Program-made: the position numbers and the translations under genes | Notes under the pieces: model-generated | Seen by the model: the letters and a program-made list of their open reading frames with translations, nothing else | Databases searched by the model: none | What the model was told of the DNA's origin: nothing | Shown: positions 19,801 through 28,007 of the stretch, piece by piece | Position numbering within the stretch: the first letter of the stretch is position 1 | Layout: each line of letters begins with the position of its first letter | DNA from: a virus | Length of the DNA: 34,696 bases | Direction: 5' to 3' (one strand) | Virus record (IMG/VR): IMGVR_UViG_3300025769_000406 | Coordinates: 1 to 34,696 of that record

Positions 19801-20965
19801 CTTCTAAAAAATCATGGTATTCAATAGGTATATCTTTAGTTAGTTCTGCATATTGTTCATCATTAAGCCTAAAGTCATAATCTGGCTCATATTCCGGCAT
19901 ACCGTTAAAAATCCAAGACATAAGATTGTCTTCTTTAAAAGCGGCTTTAGCCGCATCCGAAAATGTAACATCCGGTTTATATAAAGCATCAATCTCAGCA
20001 GCGCGGCTTACTTCTCTAGGGATTTCTTGAAACGGTGTTCTGGCTGGCTGGATAGGCAATGGCTTTGGCAAACCGTCAAGAACAGGCATATTAGGTTCTG
20101 GCTTTGGAAGTGGCGGTTTTGCAAAGTCATCGTTTCTTTCGCCAATAATGCTAATTGGTTCGTTGCTTTCAACACCCTTTATAACATCTGCATTACGATC
20201 TTCTATAAGCGACAAAGTTTCTTCCTGAGTTTGCGCCACTGTCGGCGCAACTCGATCTTCAATAATAGGCAATTCTTCTTGAACTGCTGTTTGCGTAGGC
20301 ACAACCCGATCCTCGATAATAGGCAAATCATCTTGATCTGGTTTTTTTGGCGCACCCTGCTGCCGCGTTTCTATGATCCCAAGGTCAGAAAATTCTTGAG
20401 CATCCTTCGCTTCATTTAATTTTTTTACACGGCCTTCCCGCGCATCAGGTTTTGGCGGTACAACGCTTAGTATTGTTTCTGATGGCAACTTTTGATCTAT
20501 GGTTGCTGTGTCTGGCATACCAATAATTTTTTTAGCATCAGCAAGCCGTGTTTGTTTTGGCATATTTTTTTCAGATAATTGATATGCCGTGTTTATAACA
20601 TCTGGTTTTAAATATTGCTTTGCCAACGCCGGTTTGTTTTCAAACCGCACCACAGCAGATACAAGTTTTGGCAAATCCTGTAGTGTAACTTTGTCCTTTC
20701 CAACGGCTGATTTAACAAATTCAGCGTATTTTTTTGTTGGATTTTTGTCTGACGGCGGTGCGTATTTGTTTATTATTTTGTCTATATCGCCATCAAATTC
20801 TTTAACTTTAGAACGCAGATCAACGAATAGCGCACGCAATCCCATCTCTTTTGTGTCGAACACTACATATTCGCTACCATCAGATGCTTTATAGTTTTCG
20901 CCAGTTTCACCAGCGTAGTTTTGCCCAGCGCGAATGTTCCCAGGATTATTAAAAGAACGAGCCAT
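16814..20965 (-). CDS. Large internal virion/ejection protein with lytic transglycosylase-like N-terminus, 1383 aa
   Basis: This is the counterpart of T7 gp16 by position and size. The first 120 residues (FNNPGNIRAGQNYAGETGEN; MGLRALFVDLRSKV; IDKIINKYAPPSDKNPTKKY) resemble the muralytic domain of phage structural peptidoglycan hydrolases, which opens the cell wall during DNA injection. Residues 195-277 hold five imperfect repeats around IIEDR. The rest is a long helical body with a hydrophobic glycine-rich part near 450-510 (IVASILDPAAIGASVL; GFAGGLILGGSIGAAF), probably membrane-active in the ejection channel. The start is adjacent to the previous stop (TAAATG). Confidence 0.85.
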   Translation of the reverse strand: MARSFNNPGNIRAGQNYAGETGENYKASDGSEYVVFDTKEMGLRALFVDLRSKVKEFDGDIDKIINKYAPPSDKNPTKKYAEFVKSAVGKDKVTLQDLPKLVSAVVRFENKPALAKQYLKPDVINTAYQLSEKNMPKQTRLADAKKIIGMPDTATIDQKLPSETILSVVPPKPDAREGRVKKLNEAKDAQEFSDLGIIETRQQGAPKKPDQDDLPIIEDRVVPTQTAVQEELPIIEDRVAPTVAQTQEETLSLIEDRNADVIKGVESNEPISIIGERNDDFAKPPLPKPEPNMPVLDGLPKPLPIQPARTPFQEIPREVSRAAEIDALYKPDVTFSDAAKAAFKEDNLMSWIFNGMPEYEPDYDFRLNDEQYAELTKDIPIEYHDFLEDSVSMKHAEALRERVFLSMDNEKKLSEYGWSGVGLRIVASILDPAAIGASVLTEGYLAPMIWGNKATRLARAVRGAAGGAVTNSAIEAYLVSQNAVKDPYDILYGFAGGLILGGSIGAAFGKNNDELFRDALVKIDKDTKAAQTADVSQAMQERFGGGGLAGDQTALPSIAFSSTDTGVGAAINPMSAPIQIPDLRVDLEDMIEEVGDPPQASWGKIRFDMTGALKSSPFSLVRKMGNILGEDSVGFNRGGEVMESTADLLKTNGMKATLAKYYQVYDTSYKDWAKSNGIGYFRSTWGSSRSQFGELVADAIENPNGVHDPNVVRAAQRQAELFRDTLRKAKDAGVKGFDSIPEDLTYFTHLWDAYKFRVQTTRSGVGGDAVRDLLKNALLRGTPDMAEDLAQKMSENMIKKMGKAHAGMESGLARVFTTTDKDTLRDILVEEEILSLEEADRLIGLFDRPREGLPSRAKRRMKLDINTQIDLPDGSVLRVKDLMSRDAEQVFSSYQSQMQGRIALAEKGIKSDADYNKMIDRIRAQAAAEGDLDAPKKLESDIENMDVLYNLILGRSSPLVAKPDGTAARLARLAGDYNFIRLMNQVGFAQIGELGNAISIGGFRGLLQVMPEMRSMLKRGINGEIDDAVARDLEAFAGIGSDRMIHQAMNRYDAQDLFIAGRGDFIDKASFAIQPVKRIVSDLSGMAPITLTLERAAGRMAVQTITDMAFTARKLSAKRIAGLGLNENMTNRILDQIRTNAVTSPSTLFRNRKVRAINLDAWEDVEARDAFVVAISRWTRQAVQQNDVGNLNKYMTTTMGKMVTQFRTFMLVSWSKQFLHNITARDFRAFSAMMGSVFFAGTSYIGQTSLNAQFREDKDKFLEERLSAKEIGKAAFQRSSWASLFPAMLDTGAAFVTEDPIFAYGRTTGLATNIFTGIPVVDLGQKAFETITGASRAIINPEYQWSRGQQRALNSIAPLQNAIVIRNVMNKLVEMQPKYDTYD
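20135..20383 (-). repeat. Five tandem protein repeats around IIEDR
   Basis: Within the gp16-like protein, residues 195-277 read LGIIETR, LPIIEDR, LPIIEDR, LSLIEDR and ISIIGER, starting at 195, 214, 232, 251 and 271. The period is 18-20 residues, with Gln/Thr/Pro/Glu-rich spacers. The DNA is also repetitive. This looks like a flexible linker carrying repeated short binding motifs between the wall-cutting domain and the body. Confidence 0.75.
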
Positions 20966-23608
20966 TTATTGATTGCCTAGTTCATTAAAGCGTTTACCAG
21001 CACCAAACTGGCGTGCTGATGTTGAACGCATCCTATACATACTGCTGCGCTTCACAATATCTGGAACTTCTTCAAAATCATTTGCTGGAGTATCAAAAGT
21101 CTTATCAAACCATTCCCTGACAGTAACACCATCGTATATACCTTTGCCTTCTTGAATAAGCATCAAATCATCGGGAGATGGCATATCGTAATAGTTAAGC
21201 ATAGCGTTTTTTCTATTCTCAACCAATTTGTTGACTTTTGAACGTATTTCGTCAGCTTTCTTTTGATAGTCTTTGTCAAACAAAGTATTTAGCTGTTCAG
21301 TAGTGTATAAAATTACTTTACCTTCGCGGTCTTCTGCTGGTTGCGAACCATTTAAAACAACAGCCCAATTATTGGGATCACCATACTGAATAATGCTAAG
21401 TTCTTCTTTTTCTATTCCTGTCTCTGATAAGTAAGGATGACGTTTCATTGCATCATCAATAGCCATGTCAGCTAAATTTTGTATATTTGATGGCATATTC
21501 ATGCCCATTTTCACAAAAGTGCCGTGAATAAAAGCATGAGTGCGTGTCATATCCTTAACGGCAGCGTCCAAGGCAGCTTTTGGATCAGAACCAAGCTGTA
21601 TTCTTTGTTCTGTGCGTTTTTGCAATTCGCTAGTTACATACGCGCTGTTTAGAACTTTAGTTGGCGTATCAGTAAATAGGCTAGTAAACCATGAAGCCTC
21701 TGCTGCGCTTTTTGTAATTTCATCAACTTTTTCAGATACTTGCTTGTATTTGGGTTTTACGTCAATCTTTAATCTGTTTGCTTGAGAAACATTATTGATG
21801 GCAGTTTCCAAGCTTTCATATCCCAAGCGATCAATAACAGCATCATAAAAAGCCCGATCATCCTCTGTGGTATGATTTGTTAAAACAGAAGGGTAGCGTT
21901 CCATTAAACGGTATAATTGCAAATTCTGCTCAACAATTTTAAACCCTTCTGATTGTTCCGCTGTATCACCTTTGATGCCTTCTGGTGCGCCAGCATTTTC
22001 AGTTGTTACAAAACCGCCAGCTAAACCAATAGCGCGGCCTTGCCCAAGAGATTGGGAAAACATTTTAAATTCAACATCATTTGTTTCTAGCAAGGTAAGT
22101 TGCTGAGAAACAGGTATAGGGTTTCCCTCTGTATCTTTAAGGCTACTTGCAATTATAGCTTGCACTTGTTTTGGCGTGTATCCACTTTGATCTATGCTTG
22201 GAAACTTGCCAGCTTGGAAATATGTTTTTCCTATGGTTAAATTTGCTGAATCGCCAACAGCTTTATTTATATCTTTTCTAGCTTTAGCAGCAGCTTTTAA
22301 TATAGTGTCTGATGAATCACCTACTGAGCCTGTTCTTGCAAACAAAGCACCTCTGCCGCTAGTATCTGTTTTTAAAATTGTTTCAACTTTATCAAGCTGT
22401 TTTATTGCCGCTGGTATATTAGTGATTTCACCAGAGTCAATTTGCCTTACAATCTCATCTACGTTTTGCTGGGCAGACTCTATAACAAACCCATCAACCT
22501 GATCTTCCGTTACGCCTGTTTTTGCCATAATGTCTTTGTTATACATATTAGACACATCTGACAGAACTACGTTTTCATCATTCTGGGAAATAGAATTATT
22601 TAAGGTAGAAACTGCATTATTTGCAACAGCATCAAACTTGTCTTTACCTAATGTATCAACCACATTAGCTAACTTGATTCTGTTTGGCCCACTAAGACCC
22701 ATTTCGTCTGTCACATATGTTGTGCCGCCAATAGTAAACGGCTGATTGTTCATAATTTTTTGTTTTGCTGTGTCTAAGTCTGACTTGCTAACTTCATCTG
22801 AAGCTTCAGCAAGTACCCCAACAATATTTTCAAATTGCTCTACTTCAGTCTGGGCTTCTCTTGAATTTGTAGCCGAAACTATTTTTTCAAACTGTCCAGA
22901 AGACAAAGCCTTGTCTTGGGATGCACGCTCACGAATAGCTTTAACTTCTGCCGGAGTTTTTGCCAATTGTATTTCACTAGCATAGTCACTGCCGATAATA
23001 GTGGACATAAATGTTGCCTCACTAAACTTAGACGTATAACCACCAACTTGGCTTTGTTTGATTTTTTCATTTGCCTCACTTATTCTGATGTTCCTTAAAG
23101 GACTTTCTTTAGAAATCATAGAAATATCACGCGCCAAACTTTCCAGTTCCGCGTCAACAGCAGTCTTTTTCATGGACAAACCTTTCCCCCAAGCTTGCTG
23201 TTTTCCAGCCGCCATTTTTGAAGAAAAGATGTTGTTTAAACTGTTTCTAACACTTTCTTTTTGCGTCCTAGTTAAATTAGCTATGTTTTTTTCTACAGAA
23301 GCCATTTGCTCTGTTTGGAATTTTTTAAAATTATTTACAAAGCTTTCCGTATCTGTGTCCTGATTGGACATATTAAAGTTATCGGCAGCATCTCTTAATC
23401 GCGTTGCTTCCTCATTTGTTTTACGCTCAGTCTCTTGCTGCTTCTCCATCATCCCAAATTTAAATGAAACATCTTGGATAGTCTCACCTAGAGCAGTGAA
23501 GCCCTTTTGTGCAGCAGTAAATGCGCCTTCATTAGCACGAACACTTTGAACTGGTTTAACATCAATGGCAGAACCTAAACCTTGATTATATAGGGGTATC
23601 TTTGGCAT
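20966..23608 (-). CDS. Internal virion protein, T7 gp15-like position, 880 aa
   Basis: The protein is long, mostly helical, charged and without membrane segments or enzyme motifs. It lies between the gp14-like and gp16-like genes exactly as gp15 does in T7, and its length is close to that of gp15. Features include a coiled region near the N-terminus (TAAQKGFTALGETIQDVSFK; EKQQETERKTNEEATRLRDA) and many Lys/Glu/Gln-rich helices. It should form the middle of the core that is ejected into the host periplasm to make a DNA channel. The assignment rests on gene order and composition more than on motifs. Confidence 0.75.
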   Translation of the reverse strand: MPKIPLYNQGLGSAIDVKPVQSVRANEGAFTAAQKGFTALGETIQDVSFKFGMMEKQQETERKTNEEATRLRDAADNFNMSNQDTDTESFVNNFKKFQTEQMASVEKNIANLTRTQKESVRNSLNNIFSSKMAAGKQQAWGKGLSMKKTAVDAELESLARDISMISKESPLRNIRISEANEKIKQSQVGGYTSKFSEATFMSTIIGSDYASEIQLAKTPAEVKAIRERASQDKALSSGQFEKIVSATNSREAQTEVEQFENIVGVLAEASDEVSKSDLDTAKQKIMNNQPFTIGGTTYVTDEMGLSGPNRIKLANVVDTLGKDKFDAVANNAVSTLNNSISQNDENVVLSDVSNMYNKDIMAKTGVTEDQVDGFVIESAQQNVDEIVRQIDSGEITNIPAAIKQLDKVETILKTDTSGRGALFARTGSVGDSSDTILKAAAKARKDINKAVGDSANLTIGKTYFQAGKFPSIDQSGYTPKQVQAIIASSLKDTEGNPIPVSQQLTLLETNDVEFKMFSQSLGQGRAIGLAGGFVTTENAGAPEGIKGDTAEQSEGFKIVEQNLQLYRLMERYPSVLTNHTTEDDRAFYDAVIDRLGYESLETAINNVSQANRLKIDVKPKYKQVSEKVDEITKSAAEASWFTSLFTDTPTKVLNSAYVTSELQKRTEQRIQLGSDPKAALDAAVKDMTRTHAFIHGTFVKMGMNMPSNIQNLADMAIDDAMKRHPYLSETGIEKEELSIIQYGDPNNWAVVLNGSQPAEDREGKVILYTTEQLNTLFDKDYQKKADEIRSKVNKLVENRKNAMLNYYDMPSPDDLMLIQEGKGIYDGVTVREWFDKTFDTPANDFEEVPDIVKRSSMYRMRSTSARQFGAGKRFNELGNQ

Positions 23609-23611
23609 ATC

Positions 23612-24064
23612 TTATCCCATCAAAGTTGCGGCTTTAGAACCGCTGTTAATAAGGCTGGCGTATGACTGATATTTAAGTCCAGAAGCTTTTGCCCTGCCTT
23701 CTAATCGCGTCATTGCGGCTTCCTGTGTTTTCGCCGCTTGCTCTCTGCTGCTGGCTTGCTGAATATTCAAAGCGTCCATCTCTGTTGCAAAAAAAGTATC
23801 AGCCAAGGCTAATGCTGGGCTGCCCTTCGTCTGAACCCCAGAAGCCGCAGTCATTGTTCTTTGCGTACTAACAAGACGATCTGATTGTGCGCGTAACCTA
23901 ACTTCTTCTCTTGCTTTCAATTCAGCAAGAGCGACTTTTTCGTTCTCTGCCACCCTTGCATTGTACTCAGCGATCTGTTGAACTTGTTTAGCTTGGGCTT
24001 GCTGGCCTTTAAAACTCATTACACCGCCGACAACGGTTCCCGCTGCTGCTAGTTCTGCACTCAT
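23612..24064 (-). CDS. Internal virion protein, T7 gp14-like, 150 aa
   Basis: The N-terminus is small and hydrophobic (AELAAAGTVVGGVMSF), followed by a coiled-coil (QQAQAKQVQQIAEYNARVAE; EKVALAELKAREEVRLRAQS), a Ser/Gly stretch (MTAASGVQTKGSPALALADT) and another helix. This is the usual plan of the gp14-type core protein, which inserts into the outer membrane at ejection. Its start overlaps the previous stop as TAATG, and three bases separate it from the gp15-like gene. Confidence 0.8.
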   Translation of the reverse strand: MSAELAAAGTVVGGVMSFKGQQAQAKQVQQIAEYNARVAENEKVALAELKAREEVRLRAQSDRLVSTQRTMTAASGVQTKGSPALALADTFFATEMDALNIQQASSREQAAKTQEAAMTRLEGRAKASGLKYQSYASLINSGSKAATLMG

Positions 24065-24486
24065 TATTGCACCCTTGCGTAACGATAGTAGTCAGTGCCA
24101 TCTAGCCCAAACTTTCTCATTAGCCCCTCATTTTCAAAACCCAGCCAACCAATAAATCTAATCGCGTCTTCATCCTTACAATTAACACTAGCTTGCAATC
24201 TATTGTAATCGTTTTGTTCTTGGATATAGTCAAGCATGGCGCGTGAATACTTAGCCGCAGTTAAAGGCTTATCGTATGCGTGTGATGACATTATGAAGAA
24301 CGCTTCAGCAACGCCCTGCCACAATTGATATACGCCACCTAATGCGAATATCTTGTTACCCATCATACCTGTATAAGCCACCATAGAGTTATCACTTGTA
24401 AAGGCCACCTTTGCCGTATCTGGGAAATGGTAGCGGGTTTCAATTTGCTCAATATGTTCCTTTTTAAATGGCACAATTTTAAGCAT
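24064..24486 (-). CDS. GNAT-fold, T7 gp13-like protein, 140 aa
   Basis: The start is taken at the ATG at 24486; a TTG one codon earlier is also open. The sequence follows the phage gp13 type, which has an acetyltransferase-like (GNAT) fold: LKIVPFKKEHIEQIETRYHF, then a strand pair (MVAYTGMMGNKIFALGGVYQ), LWQGVAEAFFIMS, and a C-terminal INNER-type GNAT turn read here as RFIGWLGFENEGLMRKFG followed by YYRYARV. In T7, gp13 is needed for virion morphogenesis; acetylation has not been shown. It overlaps the nozzle gene by eight bases. Confidence 0.8.
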   Translation of the reverse strand: MLKIVPFKKEHIEQIETRYHFPDTAKVAFTSDNSMVAYTGMMGNKIFALGGVYQLWQGVAEAFFIMSSHAYDKPLTAAKYSRAMLDYIQEQNDYNRLQASVNCKDEDAIRFIGWLGFENEGLMRKFGLDGTDYYRYARVQ

Positions 24487-26881
24487 CAAAAGTATTTGAC
24501 CTTCTCATAATAGCCAGTACCGTCATTGGAAGTGGCTGTGTCTGTTGTATCACAATTTTGGCATCGTTGTCATATCCTGATGGGAATGACACTTCTTTAT
24601 CGCCAGTAAACATTGGAACAGCTTGGTTCATTGCCATGCTGCTGTCGCGGAATGGAACCCTATCCAGACTGTTAACTGATGGGCCAATCTCTGCGCCTAC
24701 TGAGTTCAAGAACCTAGCCGTTACGCCGTGAATACGCTTGATCTTCCCTTGAGCAACACCATCATCAGCACCGGCTTCTAAGCGCAGTGTTTCAATATAT
24801 GATGTGTAGCTATAACCAACGTGTACTTTAGACGCATCTCTATCCAAAGTTATAGTGCCGCCAGTGACTACCTTATCCGCGTGTGTAGAGCCATCAGCCA
24901 AGATTGATACTGTTTCACCTTCTAAATGGTTCAAGCCGCTAATTGTAGATGTTGCGCTGCCGTCATATGTCAGGCCGCTGTCTATAAAAAAGGCATCCAG
25001 TATATTATCATTGAAATATATAGGCTTCATGTAACAGATATGGCGCACTGTGCTGCCGTCAATTGTACGCTTGACAGACAAATAAATCTGGTCTTCTGAC
25101 CCACTTGGGATAGCGGCTACACTCTCTACAACAGCATCACCGCCTAAAGGATGGTCATGCCAGCCAATAGCACCGTTAGCGCGGTCATATGTCAGGCCAA
25201 TCAAACGTCCGTCTGAATGTACGAACCATAAAATAAGTTCTGGCTCTTGCTGCCAAACCATGTCAGTTAAGCCACCGCGAGGGATATGATCAGCTAAAAT
25301 GCTAAGATCAATGCCCAGCAATCCATCAGTGTCCAAGTCAAAAGTTATTTCCTTTACTTTTTCTTGGCCTTTCTGAATAAGGATCGTGCTGTTTCCAGCG
25401 CGTAGAGGCCGAACATCTGATGTGCCAAATGTCGTTTCACGCAACACGTTAACATTTGTTGGCGATACTGGCGTAGTTCCAGACCCGCCTGACAATGTAA
25501 ATTCAGCACTGGTTGTAAGCAACTGTAAGAACCGCGCTGGAAGAATATGCTTAATCACGTTCACTTTGTCAGACGCAATAGTAAAGTTTACTGCGCTGTC
25601 ATCTAATGTTCCAGGGGCATGGTTTTCAAAGTCAGCCGATACGCTGCCAAATATCGTCTGTGGCTGGCCTGTAGTGCCAGCTAGGTATAAACGCTCCTCA
25701 TAGAAGCCAATGGCTCTAGGATAGCCCTGATCGCCGCCAAACGCCCCTAAAGACCACCTTTCTGTGGCATTGCCTGATCCAACCACATGATCTGGCAAAA
25801 CGCCTGTAGAGTTCTTCACTAAGGCTGTTACTGTAGTCGCGTTAGTAAACGCTGTTATTTTTAGATAACCAGTTCCATCATGCTTATATCGCCAAGTTAT
25901 AGCACCATAGGTTTCATCGCCCTGCAAATGAACTGGCGGTGTAAGACCTGATGTTTGGGTGCTGCCGGTCACTTGCTCATAGACATGACCATTATAACGC
26001 ACAGTTACACCGTTTGCGTAACTTGTAGATGCCGCCCATTCGTCATGGTGTATTTCTAATACTTCACGGAACCTAACCAATCTACCCACATCTGAACTTG
26101 TAAACAAACTAGCTGATGCTGTTAAAGTAACGCTTCCTGTGTCAGCGGAAGCATACAAAGTGGTAGAGGTTATATTTTCATCAAGATATGGGCCATCAAT
26201 AATATCTATATCTGATAACGTCCATCCAGCATGAGCAGATGTTCTCACCAACTTTGCTGGCGGATGGTTTTTATGAACAAGATAAAGTATGTCAGCAGAT
26301 TGTGTATGGTTGATTTCAAAAACCTCAGTTACAGAATAACTGGTAGCTACTTCAACAATTTTGCCCACAGTGCCGCCGCTTGCGTAAGCTGTGTAAGCTG
26401 AACTATCTATACCAGATAACTCAAACGTATTAGTTGTCGCGCCAGCTACAGTAAACTCACGGTTGTTTAGCTGTGTCATTCCCACGATGCCGGTCACGAA
26501 TACTCTATCACCATTTGAATATCCATGTGATGCAGAGGTTACAACGGCAGGGTTCGCCTGTGTTACAGCAGTAATCGATTTGGTTGTCTCAGTGACTAAC
26601 GCGCCATCTTTAATTATGCGAATGTAATTAGCACCAAACTCAAGGATGTAAGCTTGCTCATCGCTAAATTCAAAGTCGATTAGCTTCACCTTGCCGCCAT
26701 CTTTTGATGTGGTGGCGTAGTATGTTCCAGGCCGTCTAGTCACACCGCCTTGCGGGAATACAATCATATTCTGCAATGTCTTGGCAGCTTGACTGTATTT
26801 TTCTAAATCAATACGACCTTCAAGACGCGGCGATATAGCACCAGCGCGGAAGTTAGTAATAATGCTGGATACACGCGCCAT
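24479..26881 (-). CDS. Tail tubular protein B-like (nozzle), 800 aa
   Basis: The N-terminus is characteristic of the gp12-type nozzle: ITNFRAGAISPRLEGRIDLE, then YSQAAKTLQNMIVFPQGGVT with RRPGTYY. The body is a beta-rich propeller with many Thr/Ser/Gly strands and an inserted domain near 100-175 (AVVTSASHGYSNGDRVFVTG). It forms the hexameric lower tail that closes the DNA channel. Length matches T7 gp12 (about 790). The gene follows tail tubular protein A after three bases. Confidence 0.9.
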   Translation of the reverse strand: MARVSSIITNFRAGAISPRLEGRIDLEKYSQAAKTLQNMIVFPQGGVTRRPGTYYATTSKDGGKVKLIDFEFSDEQAYILEFGANYIRIIKDGALVTETTKSITAVTQANPAVVTSASHGYSNGDRVFVTGIVGMTQLNNREFTVAGATTNTFELSGIDSSAYTAYASGGTVGKIVEVATSYSVTEVFEINHTQSADILYLVHKNHPPAKLVRTSAHAGWTLSDIDIIDGPYLDENITSTTLYASADTGSVTLTASASLFTSSDVGRLVRFREVLEIHHDEWAASTSYANGVTVRYNGHVYEQVTGSTQTSGLTPPVHLQGDETYGAITWRYKHDGTGYLKITAFTNATTVTALVKNSTGVLPDHVVGSGNATERWSLGAFGGDQGYPRAIGFYEERLYLAGTTGQPQTIFGSVSADFENHAPGTLDDSAVNFTIASDKVNVIKHILPARFLQLLTTSAEFTLSGGSGTTPVSPTNVNVLRETTFGTSDVRPLRAGNSTILIQKGQEKVKEITFDLDTDGLLGIDLSILADHIPRGGLTDMVWQQEPELILWFVHSDGRLIGLTYDRANGAIGWHDHPLGGDAVVESVAAIPSGSEDQIYLSVKRTIDGSTVRHICYMKPIYFNDNILDAFFIDSGLTYDGSATSTISGLNHLEGETVSILADGSTHADKVVTGGTITLDRDASKVHVGYSYTSYIETLRLEAGADDGVAQGKIKRIHGVTARFLNSVGAEIGPSVNSLDRVPFRDSSMAMNQAVPMFTGDKEVSFPSGYDNDAKIVIQQTQPLPMTVLAIMRRSNTFDA

Positions 26882-26884
26882 GTT

Positions 26885-27481
26885 TTAATACCTGATGTCG
26901 ATAAAGTAATCCGCTACTGGCTGCTCTGGGTAGCCTTCCATAGAATCCACACCCTTTGCTTCCTTCAATCGGCTCTCATAAAGAGCAAACATTTGCTGGG
27001 AAACACTGTTGCTGCCGGTGATTGCATAGGCTGTGTCAGCAGCAAGACGGTGTGCTATGGTGGTTGAAAGCAAAGGATCGAACTGCTCTGTATCTGTGAC
27101 GCGGGATATGTAAACAATCCGGCAATCATTCTCATTGCTAAGAATACTGCGTCCTTCAATTTTAAACATAATGTTGCTGTCATAAGCAGCAAGTTCATTA
27201 TTTACGTTTGAGTTCCAAAAAGACAGGACACGCAAACAGTAAGGATCGGTAGGCAAAGGAAACTGGTAAGTGAACCCAAATGCTGGTGGCGTGCTATTTG
27301 CAGCTAATGCTGCCCTAGATATAGCTACATTCCAAGGGTGTGCGCGTAACACTGCATCTCGCACTGTATCGAACTTGCGGTTACAAAGTCGCGCTTCTTT
27401 TGAATTTTCCGTTAATGAGGTAATGGTTGCCGCACCTAGCAAATCCATAGCTTCGTTACAAATATCAACAACAGATGGCAT
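26885..27481 (-). CDS. Tail tubular protein A-like (gatekeeper), 198 aa
   Basis: The sequence pattern of the gp11/gp4-type gatekeeper is clear: VVDICNEAMDLLGAATITSL, SKEARLCNRKFDTVRDAVLR with AHPWNVA, and TYQFPLPTDPYCLRVLSFW. The C-terminal helix (QMFALYESRLKEAKGVDSME) is also typical. Twelve copies would form the ring that joins portal to nozzle. A GC hairpin lies between this gene and the capsid genes upstream. Confidence 0.88.
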   Translation of the reverse strand: MPSVVDICNEAMDLLGAATITSLTENSKEARLCNRKFDTVRDAVLRAHPWNVAISRAALAANSTPPAFGFTYQFPLPTDPYCLRVLSFWNSNVNNELAAYDSNIMFKIEGRSILSNENDCRIVYISRVTDTEQFDPLLSTTIAHRLAADTAYAITGSNSVSQQMFALYESRLKEAKGVDSMEGYPEQPVADYFIDIRY

Positions 27482-27504
27482 GGCCCACTCCTAATAGGAA
27501 GGAA

Positions 27505-27524
27505 GGGGCGACAAAAGCCGCCCC
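27505..27524 (-). terminator. GC-rich hairpin between capsid and tail genes
   Basis: GGGGCG and CGCCCC form a 6-bp GC stem with an 8-base loop. On the minus strand it is followed by TTCCTTCCTATT, a pyrimidine- but not T-run. It lies after the decoration-type gene and before the gatekeeper gene, and may act as a partial terminator giving more capsid than tail mRNA. Confidence 0.45.
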
Positions 27525-27531
27525 AACCAAA

Positions 27532-27996
27532 TCAGTCAAGAACCCACTTGATTGTGACTTCAATAGTGCCTGTACCAGCAGCACCGCCCATTGTGACGGA
27601 AACTGGCAAGCCATCTTTGTCTGCATCTACAACAGAGCCAGAACCAAGCGCGAGGGTAGCAAGAATGTCTACCTTCTGTGCGGCTGTTGAAGCTGCTGCT
27701 GCTTTGTATGCTGCTGCACTGGCAGCAACGGCTGTGCCGCTGTTATCAGTGTGTGCGGCATAACCTACAGACAAAGTTGTTGAAGCACCAAGAGCATCAT
27801 GAGCCAGCGAACCTTCGATCAAGCGTGCGCCATTTGGGATGTTGAACATCTCAATAACGTCACCTGATGCGAGGGCAGATGCCTCATAAACGCCATGAGC
27901 GATACGAACACGACCACCCATTTCATTGGTCTTGTTGTTGACCGCTGGAACTGTTTGGTTCCAGTTAGTCTTTTGTACGGAATATACAGTAGCCAT
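27532..27996 (-). CDS. Head decoration or minor capsid protein candidate, 154 aa
   Basis: The protein is small, Ala/Gly/Thr/Val-rich and strand-rich, for example RVRIAHGVYEASALASGDVI and GTIEVTIKWVLD, with an Ala-rich helix in the middle (AAYKAAAASTAAQKVDILAT). It lies directly after the major capsid gene (11 bases) and before the tail genes, the usual place for a decoration or stabilising head protein. No family name is certain. A regular beta-barrel on the capsid surface would fit. Confidence 0.65.
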   Translation of the reverse strand: MATVYSVQKTNWNQTVPAVNNKTNEMGGRVRIAHGVYEASALASGDVIEMFNIPNGARLIEGSLAHDALGASTTLSVGYAAHTDNSGTAVAASAAAYKAAAASTAAQKVDILATLALGSGSVVDADKDGLPVSVTMGGAAGTGTIEVTIKWVLD

Positions 27997-28007
27997 TCTT
28001 CAATCTC

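Noticed and set aside
20966-23608. Numerous open frames on the opposite strand of the late genes
   Set aside because: They lie fully inside well-supported virion genes, lack ribosome sites and have unlikely compositions.
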